A program made the position numbers and the translations under genes. 64,000 nt of DNA from Asticcacaulis sp051956075 (GTDB lineage Bacteria > Pseudomonadota > Alphaproteobacteria > Caulobacterales > Caulobacteraceae): NCBI RefSeq assembly GCF_051956075.1, contig NZ_JBQCGA010000036.1, forward strand, positions 62,001-126,000. The letters are read 5' to 3'. Positions 17,665-25,943 of the stretch are shown here, one piece after another. Numbering within the stretch: position 1 is the first letter of the stretch; each line of letters begins with the position of its first letter. The notes under the pieces were generated by a model that worked only from the letters and a program-made list of their open reading frames with translations, did no database searches and was not told the DNA's origin.

Positions 17665-18446
17665 TTGATTTTTTCTTCTGGCTGACGCCCTGGGAGCGCC
17701 TGTGGTGGGCGCCGCCGCTGTTTCTGGCGGCGGCGGTTGTTTACGCCAGGGGCGCGGGTGAGAGGCCCCCCGGCGCGTGGCGGCAGGGCTTGTTCTGGGC
17801 TGGACTCGCCCTGATGTGGTTCGGGCTGCAAAGCGGGCTCGACTACTTTTCAGAACACGCCTTTTTCGTGCATCGCCTGCAGCATCTGATCCTGCATCAT
17901 GTCGCGCCCATGCTGATCGCGCTGGCGGTTCCGTTGCAGACCATGGGATGGACGCCGCCGCGCTTCGTGCGGGCGCTCAACCACCCGGTGGTCGCGCCTG
18001 TGCTGTTCAGCGCCCTCATCATTTTTTGGCTGATCCCGCCGGTGCATGTCGCGGCGATGCTGGATGCGCGGCTTTACGCCATTATGAATGTCAGCATCGC
18101 GCTCAATGGCGTGATGTTCTGGGCCAGCGTGCTGAACGCTTCGCGGCGACCGCTGACGCGCATGCTGATGGCTCTGGCGGTGGCGCCGACGCAGATCGCC
18201 CTCGGCCTGCTTTTGATGAGCGCCAACAGCGATCTCTACCCGGTCTATGCGCTGTGCGGACGGGCGACGGGGCTGGACGCGCTGACCGATCAGCGGCTCG
18301 GCGGTCTGATCCTGTGGCTGCCGGGGGTGATGATGAGTCTTCTGGCGGTGCTTATCGTGCTGCTGCGTCTGCTGTGCGGTGCGGCTTCACCCACAGCGGC
18401 TCGTCGTGAATCTTCTGACGGATCGCCCGAACCTTGCCCGCGCTGA
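17661..18446 (+). CDS. ctaG: Cytochrome c oxidase assembly factor, CtaG (caa3 type)
   Basis: This 261-residue polytopic membrane protein has about six or seven hydrophobic segments. Conserved His-containing helices (HAFFVHRLQHLILHHVAPML and IPPVHVAAMLDARLYAIMN) are typical of the Bacillus-type CtaG / DUF1404-like caa3 assembly family. It starts 4 bases inside the SCO1-like gene. Its last 95 bases overlap, in antisense, the end of the triheme cytochrome c gene. Both frames look genuine up to near their ends; the hydrophilic C-terminal tail could be longer than in relatives. Family and location both point to assembly of the adjacent oxidase. Confidence 0.85.
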   Translation: MIDFFFWLTPWERLWWAPPLFLAAAVVYARGAGERPPGAWRQGLFWAGLALMWFGLQSGLDYFSEHAFFVHRLQHLILHHVAPMLIALAVPLQTMGWTPPRFVRALNHPVVAPVLFSALIIFWLIPPVHVAAMLDARLYAIMNVSIALNGVMFWASVLNASRRPLTRMLMALAVAPTQIALGLLLMSANSDLYPVYALCGRATGLDALTDQRLGGLILWLPGVMMSLLAVLIVLLRLLCGAASPTAARRESSDGSPEPCPR

Positions 18447-19626
18447 CCGAAGGGGCCTGATTGCCCCAGCCCTGACGCACATAGGTGGCGACGCGGGCGA
18501 CTTCCTGATCGGTCAATTGCGTCTCGAAGCCCGGCATGATTTTGGCTTCGCCGCCGGTCTGGGGCGTGTGACCGCCCTTCAGGACCATATGGATCACCGA
18601 GGAGGGATCCTGGCTCATCACCGCGGGATTGCCCGCCAGAGCCGGCGCGTCCTTGCCCTGACCGCGGTCGCCATGACAGCCCGCGCAGTCCTGGGCGAAC
18701 AGGCCCGCGCCCGGCCATTCCTGCTGATCCTGCGTGTGATAGGGTGGAGCGGCGAAAGCTTGCGGCCCGGATGCGAGCGATTTTAAATAACGCGCCACCG
18801 CCAGCCGGTCTGCGTCGTTGAGATACTGGGTGGATTTTTCCACGACTTCGGACATGGCGCCAAAGGCGGCGCGGCCCTGGGCGTGGCCAGTCCTGAAGAA
18901 CTGCATCAGACCGGATTCGGTCCAGCTTCCAAGGCCGGTGCGAACATTGCCGCGCAAACTCGGGGCATGCCAGTATTCCTGCGTGCCGCCGGTCAGGAAC
19001 AGCCGGTCGCTGGCCCTGGTCCCGCGCTCCTGATAGGCGAGGCCGCGCGGGCTGTGGCAGGCGCCGCAGTGGCCGGGGCCCTCGACCAGATAGGCGCCGC
19101 GATTCCAGACCGCGTCGTGTTTTGGATCGGGCTGGAAACGATGATGCGGCTTGAACAGCCAGTTCCAGAACATGATGGCCCAGCGCATATTGAACGGGAA
19201 GGGCAGATGGGTCTTCGGCGGATCGCTTTTGACGGGCTTAACCCCATGCAGGAAGTAGTCGTAGAGGTCTTTGATGTCGGCGTCGCTCATGCGCGCGAAG
19301 GAGGGATAGGGCATGGCCGGGTAGAGGTGGTGGCCGTCCTTCGCCACGCCGTCGCGCACCGCCCGGTCGAAATCCTTCAGACTGTAAGCGCCGATGCCGG
19401 TCGCCTTGTCGGGGGTGATATTGGTGGAGAAGATGGTTCCGAGCGGCGTCTTCATGGCCCTGCCGCCTGTGTACATGGGGCCAAGATCCTTACCGTTGCT
19501 GGCGTTCGTATGGCAGGAGGCGCAGTCGGCGGCGCGCGCGATATAGGCGCCGCGCGCGATGTCGGCGTGGGCGACGCTTGAGCAAAGGGCCGCGCATGCG
19601 GCTGTGGCGATGATCAGCTTCAGCAT
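18352..19626 (-). CDS. Triheme cytochrome c (alcohol/gluconate dehydrogenase cytochrome subunit type)
   Basis: The 424-residue protein has a Sec signal peptide (LIIATAACAALCSSVAHA) and three c-type haem motifs: CASCH (about residue 37), CGACH and CAGCH. Candidate Met ligands follow (for example YPAMPYPSF and KIMPGFETQL). Three-haem proteins of this layout are periplasmic electron carriers of membrane dehydrogenases. Here it is the last gene of the ctaC-D-E operon, so it may supply electrons to that oxidase. It overlaps the upstream small membrane-protein gene by 7 bases and the convergent ctaG by 95 bases. Confidence 0.92.
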   Translation of the reverse strand: MLKLIIATAACAALCSSVAHADIARGAYIARAADCASCHTNASNGKDLGPMYTGGRAMKTPLGTIFSTNITPDKATGIGAYSLKDFDRAVRDGVAKDGHHLYPAMPYPSFARMSDADIKDLYDYFLHGVKPVKSDPPKTHLPFPFNMRWAIMFWNWLFKPHHRFQPDPKHDAVWNRGAYLVEGPGHCGACHSPRGLAYQERGTRASDRLFLTGGTQEYWHAPSLRGNVRTGLGSWTESGLMQFFRTGHAQGRAAFGAMSEVVEKSTQYLNDADRLAVARYLKSLASGPQAFAAPPYHTQDQQEWPGAGLFAQDCAGCHGDRGQGKDAPALAGNPAVMSQDPSSVIHMVLKGGHTPQTGGEAKIMPGFETQLTDQEVARVATYVRQGWGNQAPSVSAGKVRAIRQKIHDEPLWVKPHRTADAAAR

Positions 19627-20033
19627 GGCGGCATCACCACGCTGGCGGCGAGCACGATCAGGCTGGCGGCGACGAAGATACCGCTGGCGATCATGCCGAC
19701 CATGCCGAAGAAACGCGCGCGGCCTTCGCCCACGTCGATGGCCTCCGCAGGATCGCCTTCGGCCTCATGCCGGGTGCGCTTCCAGACGGTGTGGGCGATA
19801 TAGCCGCCGTAGAGTCCGGTCAGGAGGCTGATAACGCCGGCGAGGCTGGTCCAGATCGTCACGCCGACGATCGCGCCGCAGCCGAGATCGGCCATGCCGA
19901 AGGCGAACAGCATATAGGCCGACCAGGCGCCGGGCGCGAGGATCAGACCGGCATAGTTGCGCCACCCGGCGACGCGGCGACGATGCGGCGCGGGATGGCG
20001 GGGGTCTTCAGCTTGCGTGCGTGTCTCAGCCAT
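19620..20033 (-). CDS. Oxidase-operon membrane protein of unknown function
   Basis: I choose ATG at 20031-20033 (137 residues) because it overlaps the ctaE stop by 8 bases. The frame is open further upstream, inside ctaE. Three membrane segments are visible (about 30-50, 55-80 and 105-132). No catalytic motif is recognised. It sits between the subunit III gene and the triheme cytochrome, so it may be a small oxidase-associated subunit, but this is inference. Confidence 0.75.
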   Translation of the reverse strand: MAETRTQAEDPRHPAPHRRRVAGWRNYAGLILAPGAWSAYMLFAFGMADLGCGAIVGVTIWTSLAGVISLLTGLYGGYIAHTVWKRTRHEAEGDPAEAIDVGEGRARFFGMVGMIASGIFVAASLIVLAASVVMPPC

Positions 20034-20628
20034 GAAGGTGCGGGGCCAGATAAAGGGTGGAGAAGACAACGATCCAGACGGCGTCAACGAAATGCCAGTA
20101 GAGGCCGCCGATGGTGACGGGTTTGGAACCGTCAGGGCGGACGCGTCCTGTGAGGATCCAGACGAACAGGGTCGCCAGCACGATCAGGCCGGCGATAACG
20201 TGCGCCATATGGAAGCCGGTGATGATGAAGTAGAGCGAGCCGTAAAGATGCGTCCACGGGCCGTAGCCCTTATGGGCCCATTCGTGCATCTGCATGGCGA
20301 CGAAGACGGCGCCCATCAGAATGGTTAAGGCCAGAAAGGCCAGGGCCGATCGGATGCGGGCGCGCTTCAGGTTATGTTCCACCAGCATCATCACGCCGGA
20401 TGAGGCGAGCAGGATGCTTGTGCTGATCCCGGGCTTAAGCAGGTCGGGCGGGCCATGGGGAGGCCAGGTCTGGCCGCTGGCGACGCCGAGATAGAGATAG
20501 GACACGATCAGGTAGCCGAAGAGCGAGCCTTCTGTGAGGATGAGAGTCCAAAGGCCCCACAGTCCGGTGTGACGCGGGCCGGTATTGCCGACGGGCAAGG
20601 GCTTGTCGAGGACGAGGCGCTCAGACAC
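20026..20628 (-). CDS. ctaE: Cytochrome c oxidase subunit III
   Basis: The start is GTG at 20626-20628, because AAGGAGG lies 6 bases upstream on the same strand; this gives 200 residues. The protein has five hydrophobic helices (for example LWTLILTEGSLFGYLIVSYL and SLYFIITGFHMAHVIAGLI) with the conserved subunit III pattern GFHMAHV and WHFVDAVWIVVF. The start overlaps the ctaD stop by 8 bases. It stabilises the catalytic core of the haem-copper oxidase. Confidence 0.9.
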   Translation of the reverse strand: MSERLVLDKPLPVGNTGPRHTGLWGLWTLILTEGSLFGYLIVSYLYLGVASGQTWPPHGPPDLLKPGISTSILLASSGVMMLVEHNLKRARIRSALAFLALTILMGAVFVAMQMHEWAHKGYGPWTHLYGSLYFIITGFHMAHVIAGLIVLATLFVWILTGRVRPDGSKPVTIGGLYWHFVDAVWIVVFSTLYLAPHLHG

Positions 20629-22567
20629 GCGCGGCCTCCTTATGGGAAGGCGCATTCGCTCTGGGCGGCCAGAACCACCAGATCAGCGTCGCTGCGCTGG
20701 CGGCAAGGGCCAGCCCCGCCCACAACCAGCCGTGCAGGGCCAGGGCGGCGAAGAAGGCCGTTGCGGTCAGGCTCAGGGCGAACGGGGCGAGATGATCGCC
20801 GGGCATGCGCAATATGGCGTTTGGCTCGGAATCGAGCGGCGAGGTTCCAAGCGTCTCGCGGCCCTCAAGCAGGGTGAAGCCTTCGTGCAGCTTGCTGCGT
20901 TGCTCGCTCTGGTTCAGGCGGTCCTCCCATAGGGGGTGGCCGCTGGCGATGATCGGGATGACGCGGAAATTGTAGGCGGGCGGCGGCGAGGAGACGCTCC
21001 ATTCCAGCGAGGCGGCGTCCCACGGATTGTCGCCTGCCGCTTCGCCGCGCCGGGCGCTGATCAGAAGGTCGATCAGGAAGATTACTATGCCAATGGCGAA
21101 CAGAAAGGCGCCGAGGGTCACGAGCAGATTCAACAGGCTCCACCCCATGCCGGGCGCATAGGTGTAGATGCGGCGCGGCATGCCCAGAACGCCTAAGATG
21201 TGCATCGGGAAGAAGGCGAGGTTGAAGCCGGTGAATAAGACGGCGAACGCCCAGCGACCCAGCACTTCGTTTGTCTTGCGACCGGTCCATTTGGGGAACC
21301 AGTAATAGACGCCGCCGATCACCGGAAAGACATTGATGCCGAGCAGGACATAGTGCAGGTGGGCGACGACAAAATAGGTCTCGTTAAGCTGCCAGTCGAG
21401 CGACACCGCCGCCGTCATCACGCCCGACACCCCGCCGATCACGAACAGCAGCACAAACGAAGCGAAGAACAGGAACGGGACTTTGAATTGCGGTCTGCCT
21501 GCCCAGATGGTCGCGATCCAGCAGAAGACGGTGATGGCCGAGGGAATAGCTATGATCAGCGAGGCGGCGCCGAAAAAGGCCAGCACCAGGGGCGGCAGAC
21601 CGGTGGCGAACATGTGGTGGATCCAGACCTCAAAGCCGATGATCATGGTCGCGACCGTGGACATGGCGACGGCGGAATAGCCGACCAGCGGCCGACGGCA
21701 GAAGGTCGGCAGAGCGTCCGAGACGATGCCCATGGCGGGCAGGACGACGACATAGACCCACGGATGGCCGAACACCCAGAACAGGTGCTGCCACAACAGC
21801 GCCTGACCGCCTGCGCCGGTATCGAAAAAGTGCGTTCCCAGATTCCGGTCAAGCCACAAAAGAAAGAAGGTCAGGCTGACCGAGGGGATGACGATCAGAT
21901 TGGCGACGGAGGCGGTCAGCGTGCCCCACACGATGATCGGCACGCGATTGAGCGACATGCCGGGCGCGCGCAGGCGAAACAGGGTGACGACGAAATTGGC
22001 GGCGCCGACCGTGGTTGAAATGCCGAGCAGCACCATGCCCAGCGCATAGATGTCGATATTCGGTCCCGGATCGAAGATCGGGCCGGAGACCGGCACATAG
22101 TTGAACCAGCCCGCATTCGCGCCATGGCCAAAGGCGAACCCAGCGTACAGGAACAGGCCCGCAGCCAGGAACAGCCAGTATGACAGGGCGTTCAGGCGCG
22201 GGAACGCCATGTCGCGCGTCCCCAGCATCAGCGGCCACAGATAGTTGGAGAAGCCCGACAGGACCGGCAGGGCGTAGAGGAAGATCATGGTGACGCCGTG
22301 CATCGAAAAAAGCTGGTTATAGGCGTCGGGTGAAACGAGGCCCGCATCGGGCCGCGCCAGTTGCAGGCGCATGATCAGCGCTTCGACGCCGCCCAGAATG
22401 AGGAAGGCGAAAGCGGTGATGATGTAGCGCAGGCCGATCTCCTTGTGATCGACCGTGCCGAGCCAGCCCTTCAGGCCGGGGCCGGTTTCCCAGATCTCGC
22501 ACAGGCGCTTTTCATCCTCGGAACCGGGCGCGATGCGGCCAATATGGGGGATGCGTTGTTCCGTCAT
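20621..22567 (-). CDS. ctaD: Cytochrome c oxidase subunit I
   Basis: The 648-residue protein is longer than a minimal subunit I (about 530). Twelve-helix core motifs are present: SMHGVTMIFLYALPVLSGFS (low-spin haem side), HPWVYVVVLPAMGI and WIHHMFATGLPP (CuB and high-spin haem region), and VVAHLHYVLLGINVFPVIGG. The extra C-terminus carries two more hydrophobic segments (about 590-635), as in caa3-type oxidases where extra helices follow the core. It reduces O2 to water while pumping protons. Its start overlaps the ctaC stop by 4 bases. Confidence 0.95.
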   Translation of the reverse strand: MTEQRIPHIGRIAPGSEDEKRLCEIWETGPGLKGWLGTVDHKEIGLRYIITAFAFLILGGVEALIMRLQLARPDAGLVSPDAYNQLFSMHGVTMIFLYALPVLSGFSNYLWPLMLGTRDMAFPRLNALSYWLFLAAGLFLYAGFAFGHGANAGWFNYVPVSGPIFDPGPNIDIYALGMVLLGISTTVGAANFVVTLFRLRAPGMSLNRVPIIVWGTLTASVANLIVIPSVSLTFFLLWLDRNLGTHFFDTGAGGQALLWQHLFWVFGHPWVYVVVLPAMGIVSDALPTFCRRPLVGYSAVAMSTVATMIIGFEVWIHHMFATGLPPLVLAFFGAASLIIAIPSAITVFCWIATIWAGRPQFKVPFLFFASFVLLFVIGGVSGVMTAAVSLDWQLNETYFVVAHLHYVLLGINVFPVIGGVYYWFPKWTGRKTNEVLGRWAFAVLFTGFNLAFFPMHILGVLGMPRRIYTYAPGMGWSLLNLLVTLGAFLFAIGIVIFLIDLLISARRGEAAGDNPWDAASLEWSVSSPPPAYNFRVIPIIASGHPLWEDRLNQSEQRSKLHEGFTLLEGRETLGTSPLDSEPNAILRMPGDHLAPFALSLTATAFFAALALHGWLWAGLALAASAATLIWWFWPPRANAPSHKEAARV

Positions 22568-23493
22568 GACAGCCCCGCCAGATAGGCGCGTAAGGCGTTG
22601 CGCTGATCAGGCGTCAGATCGAAGGACGGCATGCGCGTGCCCGGTTTGAGATCTTGCGCGTGTTCGACCCAGTTGAGGAGGTTATCGGGCGTATTGGGCA
22701 TCAGGCCCGCAGCCAGTTCGCGCCGCGACATCAGGTGGGTCAGATCGGGCGCGTGCTCGCCTCTGGCCTGAGTGCCGCGCACCGTATGACAGCCGCCGCA
22801 ATGGCTGAGGAAATACTGCTGGCCCGTTTGCGCCAGCGCCGATGACGGCGCGGCGGCGGGCGCCGCCTGTGACGCCAGCCAGGCGCGGTAGTCGGTGGGA
22901 TTTTGCGCCACGACCTCGAACGCCATATGGGCGTGCTGCGCGCCGCAGAACTGCGTGCATTGGCCGCGATAGACGCCGGGCTTATCGGCCTGAAGCCATT
23001 GATGGGTCGTGACGCCGGGAATCATCTGCGTCTTGCCCGCAAGTTGCGGAACCCAGAAGGCGTGAATGACGTCGGCGCTGCGCAGGTCGATGTTTACGGG
23101 AACCCCGGTGGGGATATGCAACTCATTGGCGACGACGGCGTCGCCATAATCGGCCTTCCACCACCAGTCATAACCCGTGACGGCGATGGTGAGCGGCGCT
23201 CTGGCGGGCGCGGCGACGGCGCGCAGGGCGATAAAGGCGTAGATCGCCATGCCGAACAGGATCAGCGTGGAGACGCCGCTGCCGATCATCACCCATTTCA
23301 GGGCGGCGGCGCTTTCGGCCACGACGCCGTCGTCGCCGCCGCGTCGCCGCATCATGGCCGCGGTCAGGAGGCCGATAATGACGAGGCAGACGCCAATGCA
23401 GATCGCCGCATAGGTCCAGCCGAGCGCCTGCATCGACCGCGCGACGGGGCCGTAGACATGGGAAAAGTAATCGAGCGGCGCTCCGTGGCGCAT
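22564..23493 (-). CDS. ctaC: Cytochrome c oxidase subunit II with C-terminal cytochrome c domain
   Basis: I choose ATG at 23491-23493 (309 residues). The frame is open to TTG 23670, but that extra part exists only because a 19-base tandem duplication shifts the frame. Two membrane helices (about 28-50 and 78-100) precede the CuA domain: HAFWVPQLAG and QCTQFCGAQHAHM. The usual Glu of the CxExC motif is Gln here. A c-type haem motif CGGCH follows near residue 238, so this is a caa3-like subunit II with a fused cytochrome c. The N-terminus lacks a convincing signal or lipobox; start choice is uncertain. It is first gene of the oxidase operon. Confidence 0.9.
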   Translation of the reverse strand: MRHGAPLDYFSHVYGPVARSMQALGWTYAAICIGVCLVIIGLLTAAMMRRRGGDDGVVAESAAALKWVMIGSGVSTLILFGMAIYAFIALRAVAAPARAPLTIAVTGYDWWWKADYGDAVVANELHIPTGVPVNIDLRSADVIHAFWVPQLAGKTQMIPGVTTHQWLQADKPGVYRGQCTQFCGAQHAHMAFEVVAQNPTDYRAWLASQAAPAAAPSSALAQTGQQYFLSHCGGCHTVRGTQARGEHAPDLTHLMSRRELAAGLMPNTPDNLLNWVEHAQDLKPGTRMPSFDLTPDQRNALRAYLAGLS

Positions 23494-23564
23494 GACGGCA
23501 ATCTGCGCCGCCGCTGAACAGGCGGCGACCCTCTTTAGCTGAGACGATGACGCGGATAGACGCG

Positions 23565-23602
23565 CAAGACATGGCGCGATGGTCAAGACATGGCGCGATG
23601 GT
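23565..23602. repeat. Perfect 19-bp tandem duplication
   Basis: The unit CAAGACATGGCGCGATGGT occurs twice back to back (23565-23583 and 23584-23602), directly upstream of the ctaC start. Nineteen is not a multiple of three, so the duplication joins two reading frames and creates a spurious N-terminal extension of ctaC. It lies in what is probably the ctaC leader or promoter. Confidence 0.9.
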
Positions 23603-23800
23603 TGAGGCTTACCGGGACGGAGATAAAAATCCAATGCGATAGGCTCAGGAAGGGCGCATTTACGGCCCAATAGGGGTTTGCCCGATCTTTGCGGCGCTGG
23701 CGCAAATGGGGCGGGAATACTTACGCGCGCGTCGGCATGATGCGACTCGCGGCGTCGGCGTTCTGTCGGCGCCGGGTTTCAGAAAAAAAGGACTTCCATC

Positions 23801-24130
23801 ATGTCAAACCTCGCCAGGATCGCGCCGGCGTTGACGGCGGCGGCCTTCGTCACGGCCGTCGCTTTTGCGCCCCTCTTATCCTCTGCGCAGACCACGGATT
23901 CGATGACGCCGCCTTCGGATATGGGCGCCAGCTCCAGCAGTTGTTCCTCGGTTCAGGGCTATCCCGACCAGTCCACCAACCGGGGCGTCGCTGAGTCGTG
24001 TTACGCCGCCTCCAGTTCCGCAAGCCTGTCGGCCAGCAGCGACAGTCTGATGTCGGATGACTCGTCCATGATGTCGAGCGACAGCGCTTCTTCCTCATGG
24101 AGCGCTTCCTCGTCGTCTTCGTCCCTGTAA
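23801..24130 (+). CDS. Secreted serine-rich protein
   Basis: The 109-residue protein has a signal peptide (about residues 1-29, LTAAAFVTAVAFAPLLSSAQ). The mature part, especially residues 68-109, is almost entirely Ser with Asp, Met and Ala (runs such as SSSSSSL at the end). Two Cys residues (CSS and ESCYAA) could form a disulfide. I recognise no family. Low-complexity Ser tails can be linkers or surface-exposed, but nothing here fixes a function. Ribosome binding site: AAAAAGGACTTCC before ATG 23801. Confidence 0.6.
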   Translation: MSNLARIAPALTAAAFVTAVAFAPLLSSAQTTDSMTPPSDMGASSSSCSSVQGYPDQSTNRGVAESCYAASSSASLSASSDSLMSDDSSMMSSDSASSSWSASSSSSSL

Positions 24131-24152
24131 ATACCTGTGTAAACACCCATGC

Positions 24153-24193
24153 GGAGCGCCTGATGACCTTTGTTCAGGTCCAAAAGGCGCTCC
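24153..24193 (+). promoter_or_regulatory. Nested hairpin in the leader of the PPC-domain gene
   Basis: The outer arms GGAGCGCC (24153-24160) and GGCGCTCC (24186-24193) are perfectly complementary. Between them are inner arms GACCT (24165-24169) and AGGTC (24176-24180). There is no T run after it, and it ends 14 bases before the ATG at 24208, so a 5-prime leader structure is more likely than an intrinsic terminator. It could also end transcription from the serine-rich gene in a Rho-assisted way. Confidence 0.55.
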
Positions 24194-24207
24194 GATAAAG
24201 GCGACCT

Positions 24208-24672
24208 ATGCAATCTCACCTTTTGACGACGGATCCGGCGCAGGCCCTGCGCACCTACGCGATCGTTCTGGATGCGGGCGAAGAGGCGCCGACGGCGCTG
24301 ACCGATTTTGCTGCGCGCAACGCAATATACGCCGCCGCCTTTACAGCGATCGGCGCCTTTGAACGGGCGACGCTGGGCTGGTTCGATTTCGACCGCAAAG
24401 CTTATGACCGGACCGAGGTTACGGAGCAGTGTGAGGGCCTCAGCCTGATCGGAGACATTGCCGAGGACGACAAGGGCGAGCCGAGCGTTCACGCTCACGC
24501 CGTACTTGGCTTAAAGGACGCTACGACGCGCGGCGGGCATTTCCTGAGCGGGATCGTGCATCCGACGCTGGAAATCACGTTGAGCGAATCCCCGGTTCAC
24601 CTGCGCCGCCGCACAATTGCGGGCATGGGCCTGGCCCTGATCAAAGCCCCAGATGGGCCAGCATGTCCTTGA
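24208..24672 (+). CDS. PPC-domain (DUF296) protein
   Basis: The 154-residue protein matches the PPC/DUF296 fold over its length: YAIVLDAGEEAPTALTDFAARN, AAFTAIGAFERATLGWFD, EGLSLIGDIAEDDKGEPSVHAHAVL (with the His-x-His feature) and GGHFLSGIVHPTLEITL. Bacterial members are trimeric proteins of unsettled function; the fold is also found in plant AT-hook proteins. Its last 32 bases overlap, convergently, the GH130 gene. Role unknown. Confidence 0.85.
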   Translation: MQSHLLTTDPAQALRTYAIVLDAGEEAPTALTDFAARNAIYAAAFTAIGAFERATLGWFDFDRKAYDRTEVTEQCEGLSLIGDIAEDDKGEPSVHAHAVLGLKDATTRGGHFLSGIVHPTLEITLSESPVHLRRRTIAGMGLALIKAPDGPACP

Positions 24673-25924
24673 TGTGAATCGAGGCGAAATGGATGCTGGA
24701 ATCGGCGACGCCATAGGGCATGAAGATCCAGTCGCCGACCCGCATGGCGCCGCAGGTATAGACGACATTGGGCACATAGCCTTCGCGGTTGTCCTCAGAA
24801 GGCGACAGCAGCGGGTGTTTGGAGCGTGCGATCAGCTTGCGCGGGTTCGACTTGTCGAGCAGGGCTGCGCCCAGAGAATAACGCCGCACCGCGCCCACCC
24901 CGTGAGTGAGGAGAAGCCAGCCTTCGTCCAGTTCAATCGGTGAGCCGCAATTGCCCATTTGGATCAGCTCCCACGGCGCCTCCGGCCCCATGATGCGGTC
25001 GCCCATATTCCAGGCGTAGCGGTCGTCGCTTTCCAGATAGAACAGGCTTTCGTGATCGAGCCGCGCAATGGCGGCGTAGCGTCCGTTCATGCGGCGCGGG
25101 AAAAACGCCAGCCCCTTGTGCTGCGACGCCGCGCCGGTGAAAGGGGTGAGGCGGAAGGAGCGGAAGTCGCTGGTCTCCAGACATTCGCAGGCGGTTTCGC
25201 GACCGCTGTAGGCGGTGTAGGTGCCCAGATATTCGCGGCTGCCGTCCTCTTCTTCAAACCAGGTCAGGCGCAGGTCTTCCAGACCGTTCGACTGGGCGCG
25301 CGTCACCGGAAACAGCACGGTTTCCGAAATCGGGCAGGCCTGATGGCCGCGCACCTGGACCGCCCCATCCAGCAGGACATTGGAGGCGGGCTTGGCCGCG
25401 ACGGCGAAGTCGGCCTCCGGCCACAGCTCCATGCTGCCGTCAGGGAAAAAGACGCCTTCGCGGAAGGAGACGGTCGAGGTATGGCCTTCGCCGACCGTGC
25501 GGGTGGACATGACGAAGTTGACGCCGCCCTTGGCGTTGGTCTGATCGGGATGGGGGACGACCGACGGGTTCATGATGGCGGCGGCCTGATAGCTGTATTC
25601 ATGGCAGAAATAGGCGCCGATCAGCGCCTGATGATCTTCGTCGAGACCTTCAAGATCGCCCTGCAACTGCTGAATCTGGCGAAAGCGGTCGAGGAAGATG
25701 CCGCGCGTCTGCCAATGTCGGCCGGTGAAATCGCGATTGACGATCTCCAGCTCGGCGCGGCACTGCTCGGTTGACAAGGCGGTCAAGGCTGAGCAGACGC
25801 GGGTCACGCGCGACATGGCGCCCATGGCGGAATCGCGCGGCATGATCGAGATGGAAAAGGGCAGGATGACCACACGCGACGCATCGGCGCGAAGGGTGGT
25901 CGGGCTCAGGGTCATGGGTATCAT
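24641..25924 (-). CDS. GH130-family glycosidase/phosphorylase
   Basis: The 427-residue protein has a five-bladed beta-propeller pattern with family-typical stretches: IMNPSVVPHPDQ, GGVNFVMSTRTVGEGH, a DLRLTWFEEEDGSREYLGTY segment, and the C-terminal YVPNVVYTCGAMRVGDWIFM. GH130 enzymes mainly phosphorolyse beta-1,2- or beta-1,4-mannosides. No signal peptide is seen, so it should be cytoplasmic. It follows the GT4-family gene by 19 bases on the same strand, so they probably make or recycle the same mannose-containing glycan. ATG 25924 or ATG 25915 may be the start. Confidence 0.85.
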   Translation of the reverse strand: MIPMTLSPTTLRADASRVVILPFSISIMPRDSAMGAMSRVTRVCSALTALSTEQCRAELEIVNRDFTGRHWQTRGIFLDRFRQIQQLQGDLEGLDEDHQALIGAYFCHEYSYQAAAIMNPSVVPHPDQTNAKGGVNFVMSTRTVGEGHTSTVSFREGVFFPDGSMELWPEADFAVAAKPASNVLLDGAVQVRGHQACPISETVLFPVTRAQSNGLEDLRLTWFEEEDGSREYLGTYTAYSGRETACECLETSDFRSFRLTPFTGAASQHKGLAFFPRRMNGRYAAIARLDHESLFYLESDDRYAWNMGDRIMGPEAPWELIQMGNCGSPIELDEGWLLLTHGVGAVRRYSLGAALLDKSNPRKLIARSKHPLLSPSEDNREGYVPNVVYTCGAMRVGDWIFMPYGVADSSIHFASIHIKDMLAHLGL

Positions 25925-25943
25925 GGTCTTGTGACGTTCCGGT

